A stretch of 64,000 bases of DNA from Polaribacter sp. L3A8. Its GTDB lineage: Bacteria; Bacteroidota; Bacteroidia; Flavobacteriales; Flavobacteriaceae. Position 1 is the first letter of the stretch, and each line of letters begins with the position of its first letter. A model generated the notes under the pieces. That model had not been told where the DNA came from. It did not search any database and was given only the letters and a program-made list of their open reading frames with translations. The stretch is taken from assembly GCF_009796785.1 (NCBI RefSeq), contig NZ_CP047026.1:1944001-2008000 (forward strand). Reading direction: 5' to 3'. Shown piece after piece: positions 1-9,108 of this stretch. Position numbers and translations under genes: made by a program.

Positions 1-656
1 AATTGGTAAATGATGTAGCTGCAAATTATGGTGTAGACACCAAAGTTGGTTTAACGGGTTTTAAATGGATAGCCAAAATGGTGAGAGATTTCCCTGAACT
101 AGATTTTGTTGGTGGTGGAGAAGAAAGTTTTGGTTACATGGTTGGTGGTTTTGTAAGAGATAAAGATGCAGTTACCGCAACACTTTTAGCTTGTGAAGTT
201 GCTGCCTATGCAAAACAAAACGGAAGTTCTTTTTATGAAGAGTTATTAGCAATCTATGTTAAAAACAGTTATTATAAAGAGCATTTAATTTCTATCACTA
301 AAAAAGGAATGGATGGTGCTGCAGAAATTCAGCAAATGTTGAGTGACATGCGTAATAATCCTTTAACAGAAATTGATGGAGAAAAAGTAGAATCACTTTG
401 TGATTACGATGCATCAACAAAAAAGAATTTAATTACCGGTAAAGTAACAACGATTGATTTACCAAAATCGAATGTTTTAATTTATCAAACAGAATCTGGA
501 ACAAGAATTGCTGCAAGGCCTAGTGGAACAGAACCAAAAATAAAGTTCTACTTTAGTGTAAATACTGCATTAGATAATGCTACAAATGCAGATGCAACAG
601 AAGCTGCTTTAGATGCTAAGATTCAAAGAATTATTGAAGAAATGAAATTGAATTAA
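1..656 (+). CDS. Phosphoglucomutase/phosphomannomutase, C-terminal part (5' end outside window)
   Basis: This is the last ~217 residues of an alpha-D-phosphohexomutase, which interconverts hexose 1- and 6-phosphates and so supplies sugar-nucleotide synthesis. GGGEESFGYM, near residue 38 of the visible part, is the sugar-binding loop of domain 3. ARPSGTEPKIKFYF near the C-terminus is the phosphate-binding loop of domain 4. The frame is open to the left edge with no start, so the gene is truncated by the window. Its TAA overlaps the ATG of the following ABC transporter by one base (TAATG), which suggests translational coupling. Glucose versus mannose specificity cannot be decided from this fragment. 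Confidence 0.93.
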   Translation, partial: LVNDVAANYGVDTKVGLTGFKWIAKMVRDFPELDFVGGGEESFGYMVGGFVRDKDAVTATLLACEVAAYAKQNGSSFYEELLAIYVKNSYYKEHLISITKKGMDGAAEIQQMLSDMRNNPLTEIDGEKVESLCDYDASTKKNLITGKVTTIDLPKSNVLIYQTESGTRIAARPSGTEPKIKFYFSVNTALDNATNADATEAALDAKIQRIIEEMKLN

Positions 657-2485
657 TGGGGTATTTTAAAGACATTTTAAAATATGAAAAAAAGTATAGA
701 AGGTTTACAGTTTTAAACCTTCTATTCAACATACTTTACGCTATTTTTAATGTATTGTCCGTATTAGCTTTTATACCTGTTTTAGGCATCTTATTTAGCA
801 CAGATAAAAAGGTTGTAAGTAAACCAACCTACGAGGGGATTACCGGAATTGGAGACTACTTAAAAGAAAGTTTTTATTTCTATATATCAAATAAAATAGA
901 AACTGAAGGCAATATAAAAACACTTGTTTTTATTTGCTTACTATCTGTTTCTTTATTCTTTTTTAAAAATCTATTTAGATATTTAGCTTCTTATGTAATT
1001 ACCTTTTTAAGAACAGGAATTGTAAAAGATTTACGAGATAAATTATACGAAAAAATTGTAGAATTGCCTATCTCCTACTTTTCCGAAAAAAGAAAAGGAG
1101 ACATAATTGCGCGTATGACCTCTGATGTGCAAGAGGTAGAAAATTCTATTTTAACATCTATAGAAACCATTGTTAGAGAGCCGTTAACCGTAATTATTGC
1201 AATTTCTATTATGCTTTTTATGAGTGTAAAATTAACACTCTTTGTTTTTGTTTTATTACCCGTTTCTGGATTTATAATTTCATCCATCAGTAAAAAATTA
1301 AAAGCAAAATCTGCCAAGGCTCAGAAAGAAAATGGTAATTTTTTATCATTTATAGAAGAAACCTTAACCGGTTTAAGAATTATTAAAGGCTTTAATGCAG
1401 AGGGCGTAATCGCTAAAAAGTTTAACAACTCTACACTTCATTTTAAACAATTAATGACCAGTGTAATTCACAGGCAAACATTGGCTTCTCCAATGAGTGA
1501 ATTTTTAGGTTCGGCAACCATTATTGCCATTCTTTGGTACGGAGGAACAGAGGTTTTAGCAAAGACGAGTACTTTGCAACCAGATGAATTTTTAGGTTAT
1601 ATTGTGTTATTTTACACGGTTTTAAACCCTATAAAATTAATTACTTCTACCTTTTATAATATTCAAAAAGGAGAGGCTTCTGCAGAAAGAATTATGACGG
1701 TTTTAAATACAGAAAATAGTATTAAAGACAAACCAAATGCTATTGTAAAAGAAGATTTTACCAATAAAATTGAATTTAAAAATATCTCTTTTAAATATAA
1801 AGATAATTATGTTTTAAAAGACTTTTCATTAACCATTAACAAAGGAGAAACCGTTGCTTTGGTTGGTCAATCTGGTAGTGGAAAATCTACATTAGCCAAC
1901 CTAATTACTCGTTTTTACGATGTTAATAAAGGTGATGTTCTTATTGATAATCAAAACATTAAAGACGTTACCAAAAAATCTTTAAGAAATTTAATGGGTA
2001 TTGTTTCTCAAGATTCTATTTTATTTAATGACACCATTGCAAACAACATTAATTTAGGTACTAAAAACGCAACGGATGACGCTATTTTAGAAGCGGCTAC
2101 AATTGCAAATGCTGATGAATTTATTCAGAATTTACCAGAAAAATACAATACAAATATTGGTGACAGCGGAAACACACTTTCTGGCGGACAAAAACAACGT
2201 TTATCTATTGCGAGAGCTGTTTTAAAGAACCCTCCAATAATGATTTTAGACGAAGCTACTTCTGCGCTAGACACAGAGTCTGAACAATTGGTACAAGTTG
2301 CATTAGAAAAAATGATGCAAAATAGAACTTCTTTAGTTATTGCACACAGATTATCTACCATTCAAAAAGCAGATAAAATTGTGGTCATGAAAAAAGGAAA
2401 AATTGTAGAACAAGGTAAACATGAAGAATTACTTGCCAAAAAAGGTGAGTATTTTAAGTTGGTTACGATGCAAAGTTTAGCGTAA
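656..2485 (+). CDS. MsbA-like ABC transporter, fused permease-ATPase
   Basis: A 609-residue ABC half-transporter, the usual length for the MsbA/lipid-flippase exporter class. The N-terminal ~330 residues carry about six hydrophobic segments of a type-I exporter domain. The ATPase domain has Walker A GQSGSGKS near residue 404, the signature LSGGQKQR near 508, Walker B IMILDEATSALD near 528 and the H-loop AHRLST near 562. It probably flips lipid A core or another lipid across the inner membrane as a homodimer. It is coupled to the upstream phosphohexomutase and followed 16 bp later by a putative glycosyltransferase, in keeping with an envelope role. The substrate is inferred from family and context only. 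Confidence 0.9.
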   Translation: MGYFKDILKYEKKYRRFTVLNLLFNILYAIFNVLSVLAFIPVLGILFSTDKKVVSKPTYEGITGIGDYLKESFYFYISNKIETEGNIKTLVFICLLSVSLFFFKNLFRYLASYVITFLRTGIVKDLRDKLYEKIVELPISYFSEKRKGDIIARMTSDVQEVENSILTSIETIVREPLTVIIAISIMLFMSVKLTLFVFVLLPVSGFIISSISKKLKAKSAKAQKENGNFLSFIEETLTGLRIIKGFNAEGVIAKKFNNSTLHFKQLMTSVIHRQTLASPMSEFLGSATIIAILWYGGTEVLAKTSTLQPDEFLGYIVLFYTVLNPIKLITSTFYNIQKGEASAERIMTVLNTENSIKDKPNAIVKEDFTNKIEFKNISFKYKDNYVLKDFSLTINKGETVALVGQSGSGKSTLANLITRFYDVNKGDVLIDNQNIKDVTKKSLRNLMGIVSQDSILFNDTIANNINLGTKNATDDAILEAATIANADEFIQNLPEKYNTNIGDSGNTLSGGQKQRLSIARAVLKNPPIMILDEATSALDTESEQLVQVALEKMMQNRTSLVIAHRLSTIQKADKIVVMKKGKIVEQGKHEELLAKKGEYFKLVTMQSLA

Positions 2486-2501
2486 TTAATAAAAGATTAC
2501 A

Positions 2502-3380
2502 ATGAAATTAGATGTTATTATTCCGATTAAATCGAATTTAGTTTCATTAGCTATTGATAAAACAATTCCTTCTATAATTAAAAATATCTCTTACAATAAC
2601 ATTTATATTATTACTAAAAGAGATAATTTCGAAACTATAAAAAATGCTCTAGGAGATACAGTTATTTACTTAGATGAGAATGAAATTTTAGATGGATTAA
2701 CTTTAAATAATATCCAAGAATACTTTAAAAAACGGAATGCAGATATTTATAGGGCTGGTTGGTATTTTCAACAATTTTTAAAACTAAGTATTTCTAAATT
2801 AAGTTTTATAACGAATTTATATTTAGTCTGGGATGCAGATGCTGTTGCTTTAAATCCGATTCATTTTATTTCAAAAGATAATAAGATTTTCTTAGAGAAA
2901 ACAAAAGAACATCATAAACCTTATTTTATTACTTTAGAAAAACTTATTGGATTAAAAAAACAAGTAAACTTTTCTTTTATAGCAGAACATTTAGTATTCG
3001 ATAAAGAGATTGTAAAAGAAATATTACTTAAAATTTCCCAAAAAGAGAATTGGTGGTATGATATTTTAGATAAAATTGATTCCGAGAATTTAGAAAAAAG
3101 CGGATTTAGTGAATACGAAACTTATGGAAATTATATTTTTAAATTTTATAAAGACCGTTTTATTATCAGAAATCTTAACAAAACTAGAAAAGGAGTAAAA
3201 TTTCTTGGAAAACAACCTAGTAAAAAGGGATTAAAATTATTTTCCTACGCCTATGATTATATGTCTTTCGAACAGTTCCATGAAAAACACAAACCATTTC
3301 TAATTAAAATAATAGCTATCTTTTTTTCTATAGGTTCTGGAATTATTAAAAAAGGAACAAAAGTTATTTTAGGTTCTTAA
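2502..3380 (+). CDS. Putative glycosyltransferase (DUF6492-like)
   Basis: A 292-residue soluble protein. It begins MKLDVIIPIK, a nucleotide-sugar transferase-like first strand, and has YLVWDADAVALNP near residue 109, where DAD looks like a DxD metal/nucleotide-sugar site. The overall pattern recalls the DUF6492 family of predicted glycosyltransferases. I have no closer assignment. It follows the MsbA-like exporter by 16 bp, probably in one operon, so a lipopolysaccharide or surface glycan substrate is plausible. Its stop overlaps the convergent CCA-adding enzyme gene by 4 bp. The last ~30 residues are hydrophobic (IIAIFFSIGSGII), which could anchor it to the membrane. Confidence 0.6.
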   Translation: MKLDVIIPIKSNLVSLAIDKTIPSIIKNISYNNIYIITKRDNFETIKNALGDTVIYLDENEILDGLTLNNIQEYFKKRNADIYRAGWYFQQFLKLSISKLSFITNLYLVWDADAVALNPIHFISKDNKIFLEKTKEHHKPYFITLEKLIGLKKQVNFSFIAEHLVFDKEIVKEILLKISQKENWWYDILDKIDSENLEKSGFSEYETYGNYIFKFYKDRFIIRNLNKTRKGVKFLGKQPSKKGLKLFSYAYDYMSFEQFHEKHKPFLIKIIAIFFSIGSGIIKKGTKVILGS

Positions 3381-4798
3381 ATTATTTTTAACCCCAATTC
3401 CTTCCCTTTTCTAATCATAAAGTCATAAGAAGCTTGCTTTTCATTAGGAATATCTCCTTCTAAAATTGCTTCTTTTATAGCTTCTTTTATTTGACCAATT
3501 TCTCTACAAGGTTTTAAATTAAAAGCTTCCATAATTTCTTCACCTGTAACTGGTGGTTGAAAATTACGTACCTGATCTCTTTCTTCTACCTCTTTTATTT
3601 TAGCTCTAACTAATTCGAAGTTTTGATGATAACGCTTAAATTTCTTTGGATTCTTAGTGGTAATATCCGCTTCACACAAGGTCATTAAAGAATTAATATC
3701 ATCACCAGCATCAAAAACCAAACGCCTAACAGCAGAGTCAGTAACCTCGGTTGCTAAAACAATGGGTCTAGAACTTAGCATCACCATTTTCTGAACAAAT
3801 TTCATTTTATTATTCAGTGGCATTTTTAATCGCTTAAACAATTTAACTACCATTTTAGACCCTACAAATTCATGCGCATGAAATGTCCAACCTACTTTTT
3901 TACTAAATTTTTTAGTTGGAGCTTTCCCAATATCATGTAACAAAGCAGCCCAACGTAACCAAACATCTTCCGTATTTTCACAAATATTATCCACCACTTC
4001 TAAAGAATGATAAAAATTATCTTTATGTTTCTGCCCCTCCACTTCCTCTACTCCTTTTAAAGCAATCAATTCCGGAAGAATTTGTTGTAACAATCCTGAT
4101 TTTTCTAATAATAAAAACCCAATAGAAGGTTTTACTGAAGACAAAATTTTATTCAACTCATCTACAATTCTTTCTCGAGTAATAATTTTTAATCGATAGG
4201 CATTTCTAGAAATTGCTTCTAAAGACTCTGTATCAATATTAAAATTTAATTGCGTTGTAAAACGAATAGCACGCAGCATTCTTAAAGGATCATCCGAATA
4301 GGTAATATCTGGGTTTAAAGGTGTTTTAATCACTTTATTTTCTAAATCTTCTATTCCTCCAAAAGGATCTAACAATTCTCCAAAATTAGCTTCGTTTAAA
4401 CTTAATGCTAATGCATTTATCGTTAAATCTCTTCTGTTTTGATCGTCTTGTAATGTTCCGGCTGTTACATCTGGGTTCCTGCTATCTTCAGAATATGATT
4501 CTTTTCTAGCACCAACAAACTCAATTTCTACATCATTAAAACGTAGCATTGCTGTTCCGTAAGTTTTAAAAACTTGTACTTTAGGTTTGTTTGGCAATAA
4601 TTTAGCAACTTGTTTAGCTAACTCAATACCACTACCAACTGCTACGACATCTATATCTTTAGAATTACCTCTTTTTAAGAAAAAATCACGAACAAAACCT
4701 CCAATAACATAACTATCTATTTGTAGTTGAGTGGATGCTTTTGATATTACACTAAATATTTCTGATGAAATTGCTTCTTTAAACAACTGTTTCTGCAT
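3377..4798 (-). CDS. cca: CCA tRNA nucleotidyltransferase with HD domain
   Basis: A 473-residue class II nucleotidyltransferase that adds or repairs the 3' CCA of tRNAs. GGFVRD near residue 33 and DIDVV near residue 50 form the nucleotidyltransferase core. RRDLTINAL and DPLRMLRAIRF are the following conserved motifs of the poly(A) polymerase/CCA-adding family. LLHDIGK near residue 286 marks an HD phosphohydrolase domain. The tRNA-Thr gene in this window does not encode CCA, so such an enzyme is needed. The ATG at 4798 is the natural start. It is transcribed alone, converging with the preceding gene and diverging from the fucosyltransferase. Confidence 0.93.
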   Translation of the reverse strand: MQKQLFKEAISSEIFSVISKASTQLQIDSYVIGGFVRDFFLKRGNSKDIDVVAVGSGIELAKQVAKLLPNKPKVQVFKTYGTAMLRFNDVEIEFVGARKESYSEDSRNPDVTAGTLQDDQNRRDLTINALALSLNEANFGELLDPFGGIEDLENKVIKTPLNPDITYSDDPLRMLRAIRFTTQLNFNIDTESLEAISRNAYRLKIITRERIVDELNKILSSVKPSIGFLLLEKSGLLQQILPELIALKGVEEVEGQKHKDNFYHSLEVVDNICENTEDVWLRWAALLHDIGKAPTKKFSKKVGWTFHAHEFVGSKMVVKLFKRLKMPLNNKMKFVQKMVMLSSRPIVLATEVTDSAVRRLVFDAGDDINSLMTLCEADITTKNPKKFKRYHQNFELVRAKIKEVEERDQVRNFQPPVTGEEIMEAFNLKPCREIGQIKEAIKEAILEGDIPNEKQASYDFMIRKGKELGLKII

Positions 4799-5138
4799 GA
4801 ACTATGGTCTTAAAACTTAAATCTAATTACCAATTTTTAAAAACCAGCAAAGCATTATAGATTCTCTTTATTTTGATGCAAATTTACTATATAAAATGCG
4901 CCATCCAAAATTGGTTTAACAATTTCTTTAAATGAATTTACATATTAATAATTTTACAATGAGCTGGCTAATTAAAATAAATAGCGATAACCTGTTAGGT
5001 TTAAACCAACTTTCCTTTTAATAGCTATTAATTATTACCAAAACACCTTATTCAGACTTATAGATTCTAAAATTATAACAATTAAATTGTATTTTTACAC
5101 ACGGTGAAAATACCACATTCTTATAGAAAAAAGGTAAT
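4799..5138. other. Divergent intergenic region between cca and the fucosyltransferase
   Basis: About 340 bp of very AT-rich sequence with no convincing ORF. It must hold the promoters of the divergent cca and GT11 genes. On the plus strand TATTTTTA at 5090-5097 differs by one base from the Bacteroidota -7 box and lies about 40 bp before the fucosyltransferase ATG. A short AACCT-GTT-AGGTT inverted repeat occurs near 4989. I see nothing else in it. Confidence 0.5.
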
Positions 5139-5942
5139 ATGATTGTTGTTAGAATACTTGGTGGATTAGGAAATCAAATGTTTCAATATGCGTATGCAAA
5201 AGCTCTTGAAAATAAAGGGTACAATGTAAAGTTAGATCTTTCTGAAATTAAGAAATATAAATTACATGGTGGTTACCAATTAGATAAATATAAAATTAAT
5301 TTAAAAACAGCAGATTCTTTCTCTACTCTTTTTGCTAAAATTGGATTAAAAAAATCGATCAAAGAAAAAAGCTTATTATTTAATAAAAACCTTAAATCAC
5401 TAAAAGGTAATGAATACGTAAAAGGATACTTTCAAACTGAAAAATATTTTATAGAAATAAGAGACACATTATTAAAAGAGTTTAGTATCAATCAAAAATT
5501 ATCTTTTAAGACAGAAATAATTGCTTCACAAATTACAGAATCAAAAAATAGCTGTTCTCTTCATATTAGAAGAGGTGATTATATTTCTGATAAAAAAGCA
5601 AATAATATTCATGGAACTTGTAGTTTAGAATATTATAGAAGCGCCATAAGTATAATAAATAAAAAATATCAAGACACACTTTTCTTTGTTTTTTCTGATG
5701 ATATTACCTGGACAAAAGGAAACTTAAAAATAACAAATGCATTTTATGTTGATGTTAAATCTATACCACATGAAGACATGTATTTAATGAGTTTATGTAA
5801 CCATAATATTACTGCAAATAGTAGTTTTTCTTGGTGGGGAGCTTGGTTAAATAAAAATAAAAACAAAACTATAATTGCTCCAAAACAATGGTTTGTTAAC
5901 TTTAAAAATGAAATTGCGTGTAAAAATTGGATAAAAATATGA
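5139..5942 (+). CDS. Alpha-1,2-fucosyltransferase, GT11 family
   Basis: A 267-residue GT11 enzyme that transfers fucose from GDP-fucose to galactose-type acceptors. Three family motifs are intact: GGLGNQMFQYAYAKAL at the N-terminus, HIRRGDY near residue 141 (the GDP-fucose binding motif) and NSSFSWWGAWLN near residue 227. The length is slightly short for the family but no motif is missing. It probably decorates lipopolysaccharide or capsule. The stop overlaps the next start as ATGA, so the following GT25 gene is translationally coupled. Confidence 0.88.
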   Translation: MIVVRILGGLGNQMFQYAYAKALENKGYNVKLDLSEIKKYKLHGGYQLDKYKINLKTADSFSTLFAKIGLKKSIKEKSLLFNKNLKSLKGNEYVKGYFQTEKYFIEIRDTLLKEFSINQKLSFKTEIIASQITESKNSCSLHIRRGDYISDKKANNIHGTCSLEYYRSAISIINKKYQDTLFFVFSDDITWTKGNLKITNAFYVDVKSIPHEDMYLMSLCNHNITANSSFSWWGAWLNKNKNKTIIAPKQWFVNFKNEIACKNWIKI

Positions 5943-6685
5943 GTTCATACAAGGTATATTATATCAATTTAGATAAAAGCTTAGAGCGCAGAAATTTTAT
6001 GGAAAATCAATTTAAAAAACTGAATATTCCACTAACAAGAATGCCGGCAGTATATGGAAAAGAATTACCAGAAGATTTTTTAAAAAAAACAAAAAAACAA
6101 CATAATATCTTAACACATTATCCATATCTAAATGATGGCGAAATAGGTTTAACAAAAACATATTTCGATTTGTGGAAAATAATTGCGACTCAAAGAGAAG
6201 AATTTGCTATAGTTTTAGAAGACGACGCCTTATTAACAGCAGATTTTTTTACAGATATAAACCTACTTTTACATTCAATTACCAATAAAGATTTTTTAGA
6301 TATTTCTGGAAGAAAGGGGTTTTTAAAATTGAAATCTAATAAATTAATCAGTACTTTTTTAATTCCTTCGTTACAAACAACAGGACAAATTATTGGTAAA
6401 ACAGCTGCAGAAAAACTTTCTAAAAACCTTACTACTTATTACGCACCAATTGATGTTTTAAAGCAAGATGTTTTTAAACATCAATCTTATGTTTTAACAA
6501 CTAATAAAACCTATGTAACTAGCAATGATAAAAATGTTGGAGGTACAACCATTCAGCAAAAGAAAATGCCAAAGTTTAAAAAAGCATTAAGAGAAATCAT
6601 CCGCCCTTTTTGGCAACTAATTTCATTAGTCACCTATAAAACCTATAGGTTTGTGAGAAACTATCTCTTTTATAAAAAAAATTAA
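5939..6685 (+). CDS. Glycosyltransferase family 25
   Basis: A 248-residue GT25 enzyme of the Lex1/LpsA type that adds hexoses to lipopolysaccharide. The family signature YYINLDKSLERR lies at the N-terminus and FAIVLEDDA near residue 88 is the acidic nucleotide-sugar site. I chose ATG 5939 over an in-frame TTG at 5927 because 5939 forms an ATGA overlap with the fucosyltransferase stop. The C-terminus is basic with a hydrophobic stretch, suggesting membrane association. It converges with the next GT2 gene with a 4-bp overlap. The exact acceptor cannot be told. Confidence 0.82.
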   Translation: MSSYKVYYINLDKSLERRNFMENQFKKLNIPLTRMPAVYGKELPEDFLKKTKKQHNILTHYPYLNDGEIGLTKTYFDLWKIIATQREEFAIVLEDDALLTADFFTDINLLLHSITNKDFLDISGRKGFLKLKSNKLISTFLIPSLQTTGQIIGKTAAEKLSKNLTTYYAPIDVLKQDVFKHQSYVLTTNKTYVTSNDKNVGGTTIQQKKMPKFKKALREIIRPFWQLISLVTYKTYRFVRNYLFYKKN

Positions 6686-7437
6686 CTTTCCTTTAGTCCT
6701 TTATTTAAAAGCCAAAGTTTTATATATCTGGTTAACACAGAATACGCCAATGTTTTTGCTAAAATAATGCCCGCAAAACCATCTAAAAAACCTAACCTAA
6801 TTATATAATGAATAAAAAATCTGGCAGGTGGTTTTATAAGGATGTGAAACAAACCAACTTTTTTACCTTGCATATGTAAATCTTTAGCTTTTAAGAAAGC
6901 ATAATGATGGATTTTAGCAATAAAATGATCATAATTTCTATACCCAAAATGATCTATTTTATGTTTTAAAAAACCTAATTTACCAGTTGTTTTAATTGTT
7001 TCATGAACAACACCTGTGTATTTACAATGCTCTTTTAAAAACAAACGAACTACCTTATCTCTTTGCCACCCACAATAATTTATTTTTTCTTCAGCAAAAT
7101 AAAAAGTTCTTCGCACAAAGAATCCTACAAAATCATTAGGTTCTTTTACTGCCAATAGAATTTCTTTTTCTACATCAGGCGTAACTCTTTCATCTGCATC
7201 TAAAATGTAAATCCAAGAATGTTCTGCTTGAGATATTGCAAAGTTTTTTTGAGAAGAAAAATCATCAAACTTTCGTTTGATGATTTTTACATGTAGCTTT
7301 TCAGCTATTTCAATAGTTTTATCTGTACTAAAAGAATCTATCACAATAATTTCATCTGCAAAACCTACCGATTTTATTGCATCAGCTATATGAATTTCTT
7401 CATTTAGTGTGGGTATAATTGCAGTAATTTTTGTCAT
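6682..7437 (-). CDS. GT2 glycosyltransferase, WaaE/KdtX-like
   Basis: A 251-residue family 2 glycosyltransferase. It has the N-terminal nucleotide-binding strand ITAIIPTLNEE, then DEIIVIDSFSTD, and the metal-binding LDADERV near residue 79. The arrangement and length match the WaaE/KdtX subgroup that adds a sugar to the lipopolysaccharide inner core. It lies 15 bp downstream of dapD on the same strand and may be cotranscribed with it. It ends within the tail of the convergent GT25 gene. Confidence 0.8.
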   Translation of the reverse strand: MTKITAIIPTLNEEIHIADAIKSVGFADEIIVIDSFSTDKTIEIAEKLHVKIIKRKFDDFSSQKNFAISQAEHSWIYILDADERVTPDVEKEILLAVKEPNDFVGFFVRRTFYFAEEKINYCGWQRDKVVRLFLKEHCKYTGVVHETIKTTGKLGFLKHKIDHFGYRNYDHFIAKIHHYAFLKAKDLHMQGKKVGLFHILIKPPARFFIHYIIRLGFLDGFAGIILAKTLAYSVLTRYIKLWLLNKGLKES

Positions 7438-7452
7438 AGTTTTTTTTAATTC

Positions 7453-8268
7453 TTAAACAGCAACGTCATATTCTCTTAATGCATCATTTAAAGAAGTCTT
7501 TTTATTGGTGCTTTCTTTTCTTTTTCCGATAATTAAAGCACAAGGTACATTGAATTCTCCTGCTGGAAATTTCTTTGTATAACTTCCTGGTATCACCACA
7601 GATCTTGCAGGTACAACACCCTTAGTTTCTACAGGTACATCACCAGTAACATCAATAATTTTTGTACTCATAGTAAGTACCACATTTGCACCTAAAACAG
7701 CTTCTTTTTCTACTCTAACACCTTCTACAACAATACATCTAGAACCAACAAAAACGCCATCTTCTATAATTACAGGAGCTGCTTGTAATGGTTCTAAAAC
7801 ACCACCAATACCTACTCCACCAGAAAGGTGAACATTTTTACCAATTTGCGCACAAGAACCAACAGTAGCCCAAGTATCAACCATAGTTCCTTCATCTACA
7901 TACGCCCCAATATTAACGTAACTTGGCATTAAAATAGTACCTGGTGAAAGGTAAGATCCTTTACGAGCAGATGCTCCAGGAACCACACGAACTCCTTGCG
8001 CTGCGTAATCTGTTTTTAAAGGCATTTTATCATGATATTCAAAAATACCAGCTTCTAAAGTTTCCATTTTCTGAATAGGGAAATATAAAACTACTGCTTT
8101 CTTTACCCATTCATTTACTTGCCAACCATCTGTTGTAGGTTCTGCAACTCTTAATTCTCCTTTATCTAATAAATCAACAACTTTTCTAATTGTGTTAATT
8201 GTATTTTCTTCTTTTAACAACTCACGATTATCCCAAGCTGCCTCTATGATTTTTCTAATTTCTTTCAT
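7453..8268 (-). CDS. dapD: 2,3,4,5-tetrahydropyridine-2,6-dicarboxylate N-succinyltransferase
   Basis: A 271-residue DapD, the succinylating acyltransferase of the lysine/meso-diaminopimelate pathway, which uses succinyl-CoA. The C-terminal two thirds show left-handed beta-helix hexapeptide repeats, with family sequences such as GAYVDEGTMVDTWATVGSCA and GGVGIGGVLEPLQAAPV. The length is normal. A -7 box lies 20 bp upstream. It supplies peptidoglycan precursor and lysine, and so links functionally with murF later in the window. Confidence 0.95.
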   Translation of the reverse strand: MKEIRKIIEAAWDNRELLKEENTINTIRKVVDLLDKGELRVAEPTTDGWQVNEWVKKAVVLYFPIQKMETLEAGIFEYHDKMPLKTDYAAQGVRVVPGASARKGSYLSPGTILMPSYVNIGAYVDEGTMVDTWATVGSCAQIGKNVHLSGGVGIGGVLEPLQAAPVIIEDGVFVGSRCIVVEGVRVEKEAVLGANVVLTMSTKIIDVTGDVPVETKGVVPARSVVIPGSYTKKFPAGEFNVPCALIIGKRKESTNKKTSLNDALREYDVAV

Positions 8269-8287
8269 CCTAATAAGTATATTTGTG

Positions 8288-8295
8288 CAAATATA
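8288..8295 (-). promoter_or_regulatory. -7 promoter element of dapD
   Basis: On the minus strand this reads TATATTTG, a perfect match to the Bacteroidota -7 consensus TAnnTTTG, about 20 bp before the dapD ATG. No clear TTG -33 element stands at the expected distance. Confidence 0.5.
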
Positions 8296-8442
8296 AATCT
8301 ATCCACAAAAACGCGAACGAATATACGTTTTTTAAACAGATTATTTGATGTTGTTTAAAATACAATTGTCAAATTGTTAAAATTTAATAGTTAACTAATT
8401 GATAATATTTCAATTAAACGATGGTTATTAGATTATAACTTT

Positions 8443-8450
8443 TATTTTTG
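8443..8450 (+). promoter_or_regulatory. -7 promoter element of ruvX
   Basis: TATTTTTG matches TAnnTTTG exactly. It ends 15 bp before the TTG start proposed for ruvX and overlaps an upstream in-frame TTG at 8448, which argues against that earlier start. No clear -33 TTG is seen. Confidence 0.5.
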
Positions 8451-8465
8451 CAAAAAACATTTAAT

Positions 8466-8879
8466 TTGAGTAGAATTCTCGCCATCGATTTTGGTAAAAA
8501 AAGAACAGGTATTGCAGTAACAGATGAACTTCAAATTATTGCCTCTGGTTTAACAACAGTAAATACCGACGATTTAATTCCTTTTCTAAAAGAATATATT
8601 TCTAAAAATAAAGTAGAACTGTTTGTGGTAGGTAAACCAAAACAAATGAATAATACTGATAGCGAAAGTGAAGCATTGATTCTTCCTTTTCTACAAAAGC
8701 TTGAAAAGCAAATCCCAAAAATTCCTCTTTTAAGAATTGATGAACGTTTTACGTCTAAAATGGCTTTTCAGACAATGATTGATGGTGGATTAAATAAGAA
8801 ACAACGCAGAAATAAAGCTTTGGTTGATGAAATTAGTGCAACAATTATATTACAGTCCTATTTATATAACAAAGGTTAA
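8466..8879 (+). CDS. ruvX: Holliday junction resolvase-like protein RuvX (YqgF)
   Basis: About 137 residues of the RNase H-fold YqgF/RuvX family, implicated in Holliday-junction resolution or 16S rRNA maturation. The first strand ILAIDFGKKRTGIAV carries the catalytic Asp. FVVGKPKQMNN and LLRIDERFTSKMA are the next family motifs, and a DE pair lies near the end. The frame opens at TTG 8448, but that codon sits inside the -7 box, so I place the start at TTG 8466, giving MSRILAIDFG. No ATG is available. It stands alone before def. Confidence 0.85.
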   Translation: MSRILAIDFGKKRTGIAVTDELQIIASGLTTVNTDDLIPFLKEYISKNKVELFVVGKPKQMNNTDSESEALILPFLQKLEKQIPKIPLLRIDERFTSKMAFQTMIDGGLNKKQRRNKALVDEISATIILQSYLYNKG

Positions 8880-9039
8880 TTTTTGTAATTATTTCAACTT
8901 AAAAAACGATTAAGGCTATACTTAATTTAATAAAAATGAGTTTATCATTCTAAATAATGAACAATCTCTACACTAAAACAACTTACCTTATATAAAGGGG
9001 TAAATTGTTTTTTTGTTATAAAAAAATGCCCCATCTTAA

Positions 9040-9081
9040 AATTCGCAATTCAAAATTCGTAATTCGTAATTCTAAATTGTA
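9040..9081 (+). repeat. Degenerate 7-bp tandem repeat (AATTCGT), about 6 units
   Basis: Six consecutive heptads read AATTCGC, AATTCAA, AATTCGT, AATTCGT, AATTCTA and AATTGTA. The last merges with the -7 box of def. Two units are identical and the others differ by one to three bases. The array is noncoding and covers the place where a -33 element would be. Confidence 0.7.
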
Positions 9082-9087
9082 TTTTTG
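9080..9087 (+). promoter_or_regulatory. -7 promoter element of def
   Basis: TATTTTTG, an exact TAnnTTTG match, ends 21 bp before the def ATG at 9109. An in-frame TTG within it (9085) is therefore unlikely to be the start codon. Confidence 0.5.
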
Positions 9088-9108
9088 CAAATCTTAAAAA
9101 AAAATGAA

